57,796 nt of DNA from contig JAVUPY010000015.1 of NCBI GenBank assembly GCA_032252755.1, positions 1 to 57,796 on the forward strand. The letters run 5' to 3'. This document shows positions 27,301 through 34,316 of the stretch, one piece after another (position 1 is the stretch's first letter; the number at the start of each line of letters is the position of its first letter). The notes under the pieces were generated by a model. The model saw only the letters and a list, made by a program, of their open reading frames with translations. It was not told the origin of the DNA and did no database searches. The position numbers and the translations under genes are program-made. Source of the stretch: Terriglobia bacterium (GTDB taxonomy: Bacteria; Acidobacteriota; Terriglobia; Terriglobales; Acidobacteriaceae).

Positions 27301-27528
27301 AACCTGTTGTTCCGTGCGGAAGCGTTCAACCTCTTCAATCACTCGAACTTTGGTGATCCGGGTGCGCAGTCGGATGGCACCAACCATCTCAACAGCCCGA
27401 ATTTCGGTTATTCAACGCAGGTTCTTTCTAACAGCTTGGGGACAGGTGGTGCCGATGGTGGATTCAGCAGTCTCTACCAGATTGGCGCGCCGAGATCCCT
27501 GCAGTTCGCGTTGAAACTTCAGTTCTAA
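24325..27528 (+). CDS. TonB-dependent receptor with carboxypeptidase-regulatory-like domain
   Basis: A 1,067-residue outer-membrane transporter of the acidobacterial Oar-like type. It has a signal peptide (about 1-27, ending LLGQ), a carboxypeptidase-regulatory-like beta-sandwich (about 28-110, GSIAGQVRDPQGAAVPGADV), a plug domain (NMPLNGRSFQALIDL, VSVDALQEYKIQTSTFAPEYGR) and a long beta-barrel ending SLQFALKLQF. An AGGAGG site precedes the GTG start. Receptors of this form take up large substrates with TonB energy; with a secreted prolyl oligopeptidase 86 bp downstream and an amino-acid permease upstream, peptides are the plausible cargo. A terminator follows at 27541-27580. Confidence 0.92.
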   Translation: MKRSAELLSLLLFLFVCLCLPPVLLGQTETGSIAGQVRDPQGAAVPGADVKITNTATGVTVAAKTNGTGNYYFPSLRPSNYKISVTAAGFKESVLNVEVHVQDRLSENISLALGASSETVNVNASAQEVDTSSSVSTEVSRSFIENMPLNGRSFQALIDLTPGSVTAKSYYSGIGQFSVDGQRTDANYFSIDGVSANVGITQGSNVYLGAAGAGAAQATSNNGGYNNMVSVDALQEYKIQTSTFAPEYGRTPGAQLSIVTKSGTNNLHGSLFEYLRNDVFDSRDYFARVNHLAKPAEKQNDFGGTLGGPIIKNKLFFFFSYEGLRLRVPFTRTEIVPSTYARQNAIAAVQPLFNAYPLPTKNDVPGVYTADAIMTFSNPSTLNATSLRLDYNVTPKLTVFLRGDDGPSNGSQHGAFDFYSRSTLSTTISNVATITGGATYVFNNRLVNDLRVNLSQAKGATVVTPTDFAGAVAPSDAYLFSTNPNYNIKNSVFSLYMFDGSTGWYVGNDATNHQRQFNIVDSVSFSKANHNMKFGVDYRRLSPTNGYRPWDIGYVATSFADLAQGNIYYASIDGYDTSELRPIFTNLSFYAQDDWRATSRLTFTYGLRWDYDPPPSENSGHPFYTVLNLNDPANVQVAPKGTPLWQPNKKNFAPRLGVAYTVRNTAGRELVLRGGWGLFYGLGNQQGAQGTLGFPYGRTKYLYGVSSGFGTYTFPISPADGTAPPFTDTPVSAFMFAFDPHLKDPRVYQWNVTAEQSLGSSRSLTVSYVGNKSNDLLRREMLTPDMGGNAAFSYLDVVTNDGWSNYNALQTQFRQRPWQGLQVIASYTWSHAIDNGSSVNLPNPYYTVYSPNLDRGNSDFDMRHNFSAAVSYDIPTAQRSALLKGLTSGWAIDSLFRANSSVPVNVTTGVLPAFGLWWNADAGNQRPNIVPGQPFYLHGSQYPGGKIFNAAAFSTPSDSFTQGDLPRNKLRGFGAWQEDMAVRRTFKLTERLNLLFRAEAFNLFNHSNFGDPGAQSDGTNHLNSPNFGYSTQVLSNSLGTGGADGGFSSLYQIGAPRSLQFALKLQF

Positions 27529-27540
27529 CTCCCCCCGGAA

Positions 27541-27580
27541 GGAGCGTACGGTAAACTTTGCCGCACGCTCCTTGGTTTTT
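27541..27580 (+). terminator. Terminator after the TonB receptor gene
   Basis: GGAGCGT (27541-27547) pairs with ACGCTCC (27565-27571), with inner CGG/CCG pairing, and is followed by TTGGTTTTT. It would end most transcription after the receptor. The peptidase start is 44 nt after the stem, so the peptidase is either read through or has its own promoter. Confidence 0.75.
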
Positions 27581-27614
27581 GGACGGTATTCCTGCTCTCC
27601 CCTGGAGGTACGGC

Positions 27615-29726
27615 TTGAACCGCTCATGCCTGAAATCGTATTTCTGGAAATCATTTTTGGTTTTCACATGCGTGTTGGCGGCGCTGTGTTCGGCCCAGGT
27701 CGCGACGCTATCCGCTCCGCCCAAGTCGGTCGCAGAAGACACCAAGGACACTATTCATAGCGTTGTCGTCTCCGATCCCTACCAGTGGCTCGAGGACTCG
27801 TCGAGTCCGGAGACGCGCTCATGGATCAAGCACGAACAGGCGTACACGGCCTCACTGTTGGACCATCGCTCTGACCTTCCCGGCCTTCGCAAGGATGTTC
27901 TTCAGCTCTCCAACATCGAACAACCACAACGTGTTATCTACCGCGCCGGCCGATATTTCGTTTTGAAGAAGGATCCCGGCCATCAAATCCCGGCTCTCTA
28001 CGTGCAGGACGCCAAGACGGGAAAAGAAGAATTGTTGATTGATCCCAGCACTTGGAGCGCAGATCATTCCGACACGATCGATCTGCTGAACGTCTCTAAA
28101 GATGGGAAACTGGTCGCATACGCCGTCCGGCGCGGTGGCCGTGACCAGGTCAGCATCCATTTCTTCCAAATGGACTCTCGCAAAGACCTGCCTGATGTCC
28201 TTCCCGAGGCACGTTATATCTATTGGAGCCTGCCGATGATGCCGGACGAGTCTGCATTCTTCTACATCAAGATGGATGGCGGGCCACGCCTGTATGAACA
28301 CAAGTTTGGTGGACCAGCGGGATCTGACCAATTGATCTTTGGCTCCAATCTCGGTCCAGAGATGATCATGCTCGCGAACGTCTCGGAAGATGGCGCCACG
28401 CTACTCATCAGCGTGCTTCACGGTGCCTCGGGTCCAATCGACCTCTATGTGAAGGATCTGAAAAACGCCTCCCCCACAAAGCCGGTAGTCAGCGGTATAA
28501 ATGCGCAGTTCATGGCTCAAGCGGAAGCGGGACATTTGTATATCCAGACCAACTGGAAAGCGCCTTTCGGGAGAGTCATGGTAGCCGACCTCCAACAACC
28601 GGAGGTCGAGCATTGGCGCACCCTTATTCCGGAGGGCAAGGATGCGATTGAGACAATCGACGCGGTTGATGGCAAACTGCTCGTGAATTACATGAAAGAC
28701 GCGCACTCGGAGCTGCGCATCTTTGACATGAATGGAAAACAGACCGGGGCGATTGCTCTTCCGGGATTGGGTTCGGCGAACACAATCGATGGTGAGTGGG
28801 ATTCGCCGATCGTCTGCTTCCTTTACTCTTCTTTCCAAACGCCTGCGACAGCATTTTCGTATTCCTTCAAGAGCGGACAGAAGACCGTTATCTCCGCCGC
28901 GAAGGTTCCATCGGCTCTTGCCGACATTCAGGTGGAACAGGTCTGGTATTCCTCCAAGGACGGCACTCGCGTCCCAATGTTCATCGCTCACAAAAAAGGT
29001 CTTATCAAGAACGGAATGACTCCGGTTCTCTTGCACGGATACGGCGGTTTCGATTGGGCGCAAATGCCAACATTCTCTCCGGAAGAGGCCGTCTGGCTGG
29101 AACGAGGGGGAATTTACGCCGAGGCCAATATCCGCGGCGGCGGCGAATTCGGCGAGGAGTGGCACAAGGCCGGATCGGGCGCGCACAAGCAGAACACTTT
29201 TGACGACTTCATCGCGGCGGCTCAGTGGCTGGTCGATAACAGCTACACGAAGCCAAGTCGATTGGCGATCCAGGGCATGAGCAATGGCGGCCTGTTGGTG
29301 ACCGCTTGCCTGACTCAGCGACCTGACTTGTTCGGTGCCGTGATCGGACGCTATCCGCTCATCGACATGGTCCGTTATGAGCGCTTTTCCATCGCGCGCT
29401 GGTGGACGCCCGAATACGGCTCAGTGAGCGACCCCGCGCAGTTCAAGACGCTCTATTCTTATTCTCCCTACCACCACGTCAAGAAGGGAACGAAATATCC
29501 TGCCGTTTTGCTGGTGACGGGAGACGGTGATACGCGTGTCGATCCGTCGCACGCCAGGAAGATGACGGCCATGCTGCAGAACAACACAGCATCCGGGAAG
29601 CCCGTCCTGCTGCTTTACGACTCAAAATCCGGGCACTCGGGAACGCTGCCGACGGCTAAGGAAGTCGAGCAGACGAGTCTCGAACTGGCGTTTCTATTCT
29701 GGCAATTGGGAGTCACTTCGCAATAG
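27615..29726 (+). CDS. Secreted prolyl oligopeptidase (family S9A)
   Basis: A 703-residue serine peptidase that cuts after proline in short peptides. It has an N-terminal beta-propeller (about 45-415) and a C-terminal alpha/beta-hydrolase domain. The catalytic residues are recognisable: Ser556 in GMSNGG, Asp639 in GDGDTRVDP and His674 in KSGHSGT. The N-terminus is a signal peptide (SFLVFTCVLAALCSAQ), so it acts in the periplasm or outside. I use a TTG at 27615 because GGAGG lies 7 nt upstream and it gives a proper signal peptide; no suitable ATG exists. Its stop overlaps the end of the convergent PepSY gene by 14 bp. It suits a peptide-scavenging region. Confidence 0.9.
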   Translation: MNRSCLKSYFWKSFLVFTCVLAALCSAQVATLSAPPKSVAEDTKDTIHSVVVSDPYQWLEDSSSPETRSWIKHEQAYTASLLDHRSDLPGLRKDVLQLSNIEQPQRVIYRAGRYFVLKKDPGHQIPALYVQDAKTGKEELLIDPSTWSADHSDTIDLLNVSKDGKLVAYAVRRGGRDQVSIHFFQMDSRKDLPDVLPEARYIYWSLPMMPDESAFFYIKMDGGPRLYEHKFGGPAGSDQLIFGSNLGPEMIMLANVSEDGATLLISVLHGASGPIDLYVKDLKNASPTKPVVSGINAQFMAQAEAGHLYIQTNWKAPFGRVMVADLQQPEVEHWRTLIPEGKDAIETIDAVDGKLLVNYMKDAHSELRIFDMNGKQTGAIALPGLGSANTIDGEWDSPIVCFLYSSFQTPATAFSYSFKSGQKTVISAAKVPSALADIQVEQVWYSSKDGTRVPMFIAHKKGLIKNGMTPVLLHGYGGFDWAQMPTFSPEEAVWLERGGIYAEANIRGGGEFGEEWHKAGSGAHKQNTFDDFIAAAQWLVDNSYTKPSRLAIQGMSNGGLLVTACLTQRPDLFGAVIGRYPLIDMVRYERFSIARWWTPEYGSVSDPAQFKTLYSYSPYHHVKKGTKYPAVLLVTGDGDTRVDPSHARKMTAMLQNNTASGKPVLLLYDSKSGHSGTLPTAKEVEQTSLELAFLFWQLGVTSQ

Positions 29727-30933
29727 ATCCCGTGGGCTCTTCAGGGATCAACTTCGGGGCGGAGATTGGCTGAGTCGCTGGACTCTTCAAGTTCCGCCAC
29801 TTCTTTTTCAGGACGCGGTTCCACCACATGATCAATCCAGTGATCGCCAGTAGTGCAGGGGAGAGTCCGATAACGAACCACAGAAACTTGATGGACTGCC
29901 CGCCAAAGTCTCCGAAATGAATGGAGTAGACCGCAAGAGAAAGCTTCTCTCCGGCCGTGAGCTTTCTTGTGCTGATATCCGACAGTATCTCCAGTGTAGC
30001 CGGGTCGAACGACACGACATCCTCCATCATCACCAGCGGCCGTTCCGGATCTCGCGAAAGAAATACCTTCACGACACCGCCGTCGCGCGCGGTGTTCATG
30101 TAGAAGTAGGCGAGTTGTGCATCGGGGTATAGCTGCTGAGCTTTGCCGATATACGCATCGGGGTCGTGGATTCCCTCGGAAGTGCGCCACTGCGACGGCT
30201 TCTCCTGCATATGGGCCATGGAAGAGAAGAATGCGATCCCGCGCGCGAATGGCTGGGGAAAGATGAAATAAGCCCCCGTAATTCCCCACATGCCCACAAG
30301 CAGCAGGGTCCAGAAACCGAACGCACTGTGCAGGTCCCAGTTGACTCGCGCCCAACGCGCGCTCCATTTAATGTTCAGTGCGCGCTTCCAATTCTTTCTG
30401 CCCGGCCACCACAGAACGATGCCTGTGATCGACATTAACGTGAGAAGGAAACCGCCGACCCCATTGATAAGAGCTCCGCTCCGGCCACCAGCCAATTCGT
30501 TGTGCAAATCTTCGAGGAACTGCAGCACAGGGTGGCGCGCTTGCAGAATCTCTTCTCCGACAATCTTGCGGGAGACGCTGTCGACATACACAATGCGGTC
30601 GCGCTCGCCATCCTTAAGGCCAACGGGAACTACGCGCCTATCCAGCGTACGCAGATCGATATTGTCGAGGGGTTCCCCGGGATAGGCTTTTTGAGCAATT
30701 GCAACGATGGGATCGAACTTGGCGTCATCGGCGCTGTCGTTCTGGGCGAGTCGCGGCGTGTCATCCTGAAGGTCGCGCTGATAAACAAGAATGCTGCCGC
30801 TCAGGCTGATCGCAATCATGTAAGCAGCGACAATCACTCCGGCCCAAAGGTGGACCTGGAATAGCGCTTTGCGCCACCACACCATCTGCGGGCGATCAAG
30901 GAAGCCCATAAAACTCTTATTCGCGCTAGTCAT
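29713..30933 (-). CDS. PepSY-domain inner-membrane protein (PiuB-like)
   Basis: A 406-residue membrane protein of the PepSY-associated TM family. An N-terminal helix (LWAGVIVAAYMIAISLSGSILVYQ) is followed by a PepSY domain (IAQKAYPGEPLDNIDL), helices around GGFLLTLMSITGIVLWWPGRKNW and FWTLLLVGMWGITGAYFIFPQ, a second PepSY-like part (AQQLYPDAQLAYFYMN) and a last helix pair (SPALLAITGLIMWWNRVL). Relatives often accompany TonB receptors and may reduce or process iron-siderophores, but the job is not settled. I start at the ATG at 30931-30933 behind AGGAA; an ATG at 31023 would run into the operator region. Minus-strand MocR-type repeats lie 98-134 bp upstream. Confidence 0.82.
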   Translation of the reverse strand: MTSANKSFMGFLDRPQMVWWRKALFQVHLWAGVIVAAYMIAISLSGSILVYQRDLQDDTPRLAQNDSADDAKFDPIVAIAQKAYPGEPLDNIDLRTLDRRVVPVGLKDGERDRIVYVDSVSRKIVGEEILQARHPVLQFLEDLHNELAGGRSGALINGVGGFLLTLMSITGIVLWWPGRKNWKRALNIKWSARWARVNWDLHSAFGFWTLLLVGMWGITGAYFIFPQPFARGIAFFSSMAHMQEKPSQWRTSEGIHDPDAYIGKAQQLYPDAQLAYFYMNTARDGGVVKVFLSRDPERPLVMMEDVVSFDPATLEILSDISTRKLTAGEKLSLAVYSIHFGDFGGQSIKFLWFVIGLSPALLAITGLIMWWNRVLKKKWRNLKSPATQPISAPKLIPEEPTGSIAK

Positions 30934-31030
30934 GAAGTTCCTGGAGGAGGGATGTGATCTCGAGTTTACAGGAATCCCGCAAGCCGACCCCACGCCAGTC
31001 TGACAATGTTCCATCCAGATCATCGATCCG

Positions 31031-31067
31031 GTAAAGGTCCAGATCCTATGCAGAATTTAGATCCAGG
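31031..31067 (-). promoter_or_regulatory. MocR-type operator facing the PepSY gene
   Basis: On the minus strand, CTGGATCTAAAT starts at 31066 and CTGGACCTTTAC starts at 31042 (to 31031), again 24 bp start to start. The downstream copy matches the plus-strand motif at 31136-31147 and at 18611-18622 exactly. It points toward the PepSY gene. Confidence 0.6.
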
Positions 31068-31111
31068 AGCAGGTGCAGTTCTCGCCCTCGCTTATGTCGG
31101 TGAGTTGGATC

Positions 31112-31147
31112 GTGGACCTACACTTGAACTTGAATCTGGACCTTTAC
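31112..31147 (+). promoter_or_regulatory. MocR-type operator facing the BNR/sialidase-fold gene
   Basis: GTGGACCTACAC (31112-31123) and CTGGACCTTTAC (31136-31147) are direct repeats with starts exactly 24 bp apart on the plus strand. They lie about 130 bp before the start of the BNR-repeat protein, and divergent to the similar minus-strand pair 45 bp away. The 30934-31277 gap holds no gene besides these two sites. Confidence 0.65.
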
Positions 31148-31277
31148 ATGATCCAGATCAAGCCCCTAGCCTTTCCTGCAAACCTAGTCTGTCGTCAGAA
31201 GCAGCATGGAATCGTGGTTTGGTTTAATTCCGTACTGGAAATCTGAAAGAATTGCGTTAAGAAATACCGGGGATGTC

Positions 31278-33194
31278 ATGAAAACATTTCATTCGTTTGC
31301 AAACGCCGTCTGCGTCGTATCGATGCTTGCAGGAGTCTCACTTTTGGAACTGTCGGCAATCGCGCAACAAGCGCCTGATTCGACCGGAAGCATGCATGTG
31401 GGCGCAAACGTCCATGTAAGTAAGGACTTGGCGGCAGCGCCGCACGGTGAAACCGAGATCGCCGCAAATCCCAACGATGCCAGCCAACTCGTCGCCTGTT
31501 CCATGACTTTTCCCAACGATTCGCCCTCCAGCGAAGTCGCGACCTACGTTTCGTTCGATGGTGGAACCACCTGGAAGCTGGCATTGCAAACGAAGGGTGA
31601 GGACGGCTACGAGAGCTGGGATCCTGATTGTCGGTTCGGTCCCGGTCACACACTGTATTCGCTTTCCGAGGGCACCGGACCCGACGATAAGGATGGCTAC
31701 GACCGGGTCGATCGTTCTAATGACGGCGGTAAGACTTGGGAAGCCCCTGCGCGTGTCATTCATGCCGAACGCAGTTTCATCGTCGTGGACAACAGGCCGG
31801 GGCCTCACAACGGCTGGGTATATCTGTACGGTATGGGTGAAGACGACAAGAGCATTCGCGTGGGCTATTCGACCGATGGCGGCAAGACGTTCTTCACGCA
31901 AGTGGTACCGATGGAAAAGGGATTCCACGATGTAAACGTGGGCCCCGGCGCGATCCTGTCCGATGGCAGCCTGGTAATCCCGATGCCCGTGATGAAGCAG
32001 TCTCCAGAAGACTCAGAGCAAGGATTTCGCGTTCGTTTGCCCGCCGAGATTCACCTGGTTCGAGTAACGTTCGAACATCCAAATTGGCCTCTCAAGGTGG
32101 AGATGTCGAAGATTGCACCCTGGTTCGCGGATTTCGAGCCGAACGGGAGTTATTACACGAGTCTCGCGGTGGACGAGAGCAATGGTCCTTTTCGCGACCG
32201 CATTTATGTCGTCTGGGAAGACCGGTCTTCCGACAGGTCACAGGTGAAATTGTCGTTCTCGACGGACAAAGGGAAGAAATGGTCGCACCCGCGAATTATG
32301 GATGACGATATTGCCAGGCAAGTCGGCGACACTATCCGCGGGCCCGATGATATTCACGCTCAAGTCGCTGTCAATCCCCGCGGTGTCGTGGGAGTGATGT
32401 GGCTCGATCGGCGCGAATTTCCGGACAATCTCGGATGGGCTGCGCGGTTCCGTGCGTCTTTGGACGGAGGAGAAACATTCATGCCCAGCGTGAAGGCTTC
32501 GAACGTCGACTACGATCCGGGCCGCGGCGGGCGCGTTTACCTGTTCGGCGGTAGCGGTGAAAAAGGACCACATTCGACCAACACGCTCTCCATTCCGTGG
32601 TTTGTTTTCCATGGCGGCCACACGATGGGGTTAGCTGCCGACGCAAACGGCGGATTCCATCCACTCTGGATCGCCAATCCAACGGGGCTTCCTCAACTTT
32701 GGACAACCGACATCACCGTGGATGGCGATGTCGTGAAGAACGGAAGTCCCGAACTGGCTAAATTGGAAGATGCGAGCAAGCTTGTTCGTCTCGAATTCCT
32801 AAATCGCTATTACGACATGAAGACCCATTCCGTTGACTTCGAACTCCGGCTCGAAAATGCCAGCAAGGCGACTATTCGCGGGCCACTGAAAGTCAGGGTT
32901 CTTGATGCTGGCTCCTATGTGGGCGACGTAACGATCCAGGCAGATGGCAGGGAAAAGAATGTGGAAGGTGCGGTTTGGGATTTCAGTTCACTGTTGCCCC
33001 GCAGTGTTTTCCAACCTGGCGACGTGACCAGGCCGATTCATGTGCGCCTGGTTGTTCGTGGTATCGATCCGTTTACCCAGATTGGCCGTTTCACATGGTT
33101 CTTGACCCCATTGGCCACACTGACTACAAAAGTGCTCGCCGGATCGATAGAACAGCCGAAAGCAACAGAAACGCAGAAGAATCCGGAGGAGTAA
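31278..33194 (+). CDS. Secreted BNR/sialidase-fold beta-propeller protein
   Basis: A 638-residue exported protein with a signal peptide ending LSAIAQ. Repeated Asp-box-like turns typical of sialidase/BNR propellers are present (SFDGGTTWKLA, SNDGGKTWEAP, STDGGKTFFTQ, STDKGKKWSHP, SLDGGETFMPS). A C-terminal beta-sandwich (about 520-620) follows. The full catalytic set of true sialidases (RIP arginines, Tyr/Glu) is not evident, so glycosidase activity is uncertain; it could be a substrate-binding or hydrolase exoprotein. I start at the ATG at 31278, where the signal peptide begins. MocR-type operators lie upstream, suggesting co-regulation with the TonB receptor and PepSY genes. Confidence 0.75.
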   Translation: MKTFHSFANAVCVVSMLAGVSLLELSAIAQQAPDSTGSMHVGANVHVSKDLAAAPHGETEIAANPNDASQLVACSMTFPNDSPSSEVATYVSFDGGTTWKLALQTKGEDGYESWDPDCRFGPGHTLYSLSEGTGPDDKDGYDRVDRSNDGGKTWEAPARVIHAERSFIVVDNRPGPHNGWVYLYGMGEDDKSIRVGYSTDGGKTFFTQVVPMEKGFHDVNVGPGAILSDGSLVIPMPVMKQSPEDSEQGFRVRLPAEIHLVRVTFEHPNWPLKVEMSKIAPWFADFEPNGSYYTSLAVDESNGPFRDRIYVVWEDRSSDRSQVKLSFSTDKGKKWSHPRIMDDDIARQVGDTIRGPDDIHAQVAVNPRGVVGVMWLDRREFPDNLGWAARFRASLDGGETFMPSVKASNVDYDPGRGGRVYLFGGSGEKGPHSTNTLSIPWFVFHGGHTMGLAADANGGFHPLWIANPTGLPQLWTTDITVDGDVVKNGSPELAKLEDASKLVRLEFLNRYYDMKTHSVDFELRLENASKATIRGPLKVRVLDAGSYVGDVTIQADGREKNVEGAVWDFSSLLPRSVFQPGDVTRPIHVRLVVRGIDPFTQIGRFTWFLTPLATLTTKVLAGSIEQPKATETQKNPEE

Positions 33195-33235
33195 TTCAGA
33201 ACCAGGTGAAACTACCGGTCGGGGGCACCGGATTT

Positions 33236-33496
33236 TCACGCATCTGCGTTTGCGGACTCATGACCCGAGAAAACTCCTTCGTCCTGGTTCCACTCCAGCC
33301 AATCTTCACCGAACAGCTCGCTTGGATGTTGAGTTCGTACTGTTCCATTACCGCAGCGCAGGTCGTCTGCCGAGCAGTATTGGTCGCAGCCCCAGCAGAT
33401 CCGTTCCGGATGCTTCGGGTGAAGGACGATTTTCGGCTTTTTTCTTGAGGGTTCAGCCACGATTTGAGGATAGGAGGGGATGGCGAGGGATGCCAT
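33236..33496 (-). CDS. DUF3079-like small cysteine-rich protein
   Basis: An 86-residue protein whose core (HPKHPERICWGCDQYCSADD, then LRCGNGTVRTQHPSELFGEDW) matches, from memory, the DUF3079 family. It has four cysteines and several histidines that could bind a metal ion such as zinc or iron. No function is known for the family. No clear ribosome-binding site precedes the ATG; a GTG codon 12 residues in is an alternative start and would give the usual family length of about 70 residues. It converges with the BNR protein gene and precedes nothing in an operon. Confidence 0.7.
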   Translation of the reverse strand: MASLAIPSYPQIVAEPSRKKPKIVLHPKHPERICWGCDQYCSADDLRCGNGTVRTQHPSELFGEDWLEWNQDEGVFSGHESANADA

Positions 33497-33549
33497 GACT
33501 TATGTCACGCGGGATGTGTTGGGTACACCGGTACCGAGGCACAGGATGC

Positions 33550-34080
33550 CTAGGTTTTTCTGTTCCTCGCAATCGCCTCTCTCGCCTCGCGATCCGCAGT
33601 CTTACGCCGCTCGGTCTCGCGCTTATCCCAGAGCTGTTTACCTTTTGCTACCGCCACCTCGACCTTGACTTTACCGTTCCTGAAATACATTCGAGTCGGA
33701 ATTAAGGTCACGCCCTTGGTCTGCAATTTGCTGCCGAGTTTGAGGATCTCGGGCTTTTTCATCAACAGTTTACGAGTTCGCAGCGGGTCGTGCTGGTAGT
33801 AGCTTCCGCCAGGTTGGTAAGAGCCGATGTGCAGGTTCAGGAGGAACAGTTCACCCTCTTTTACGATCGCGTAGGCGTCTTTGAGATTCGCCTTTCCTTC
33901 ACGGATCGCTTTGACCTCAGTGCCGCGAAGCACGATTCCGGCCTCGGCTTTATCCGAAAGGAAATAATTGTGCGAGGCGGCTCGGTTTTGCGTGGCATCG
34001 CGCTCGCCGGAGGCGACCGGGTCGCGCTTCGGATTCTTCTGCTTGTCAGGAGCGACTTGGTGGGTAGTTTGACGCGCCAT
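33550..34080 (-). CDS. smpB: SsrA-binding protein SmpB
   Basis: A 176-residue tmRNA-binding protein for rescue of stalled ribosomes. The OB-fold core is complete (SHNYFLSDKAEAGIVLRGTEVKAIREGKANLKDAYAIV, FLLNLHIGSY, HDPLRTRKLLMKKPEI, GVTLIPTRMYFRNGKVKVEVAVAKGKQLWDKR) with the basic C-terminal tail. The N-terminal 30 residues are a hydrophilic extension beyond the usual start. The upstream neighbour is divergent. Confidence 0.95.
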   Translation of the reverse strand: MARQTTHQVAPDKQKNPKRDPVASGERDATQNRAASHNYFLSDKAEAGIVLRGTEVKAIREGKANLKDAYAIVKEGELFLLNLHIGSYQPGGSYYQHDPLRTRKLLMKKPEILKLGSKLQTKGVTLIPTRMYFRNGKVKVEVAVAKGKQLWDKRETERRKTADREAREAIARNRKT

Positions 34081-34221
34081 TTTTCTTACGACTTACAGTC
34101 GGGTACGGGAGTCCCTGGCCGGAAGTGGGCTGGTACCAAAGGCCCCCGTGCATTTGCTGGTTCAACCCTGACGCCAAAGCTCGTATGCTAACACAAGTAG
34201 GGCACTTACCTTGCAAACAGG

Positions 34222-34300
34222 TGCTATACTCGTGCCCTGCCCGTAGTGTGTCAGGCCCAGCGAAGGCCTTGTTTTTTGTGAGCAGCACCTTGCTGCTCAC
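34222..34300 (+). promoter_or_regulatory. Extended -10 promoter and leader hairpin of the secretin gene
   Basis: TGCTATACT (34222-34230) is an extended -10 element without an obvious -35. In the leader, GTGAGCAGCA-CCT-TGCTGCTCAC (34278-34300) forms a perfect 10-bp hairpin that ends 7 nt before the AAGGAG ribosome-binding site of the secretin gene. A T6 run lies just before the hairpin, not after it. The hairpin is placed where it could mask or protect the translation start. Confidence 0.5.
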
Positions 34301-34316
34301 TTTCATAAGGAGCGCA

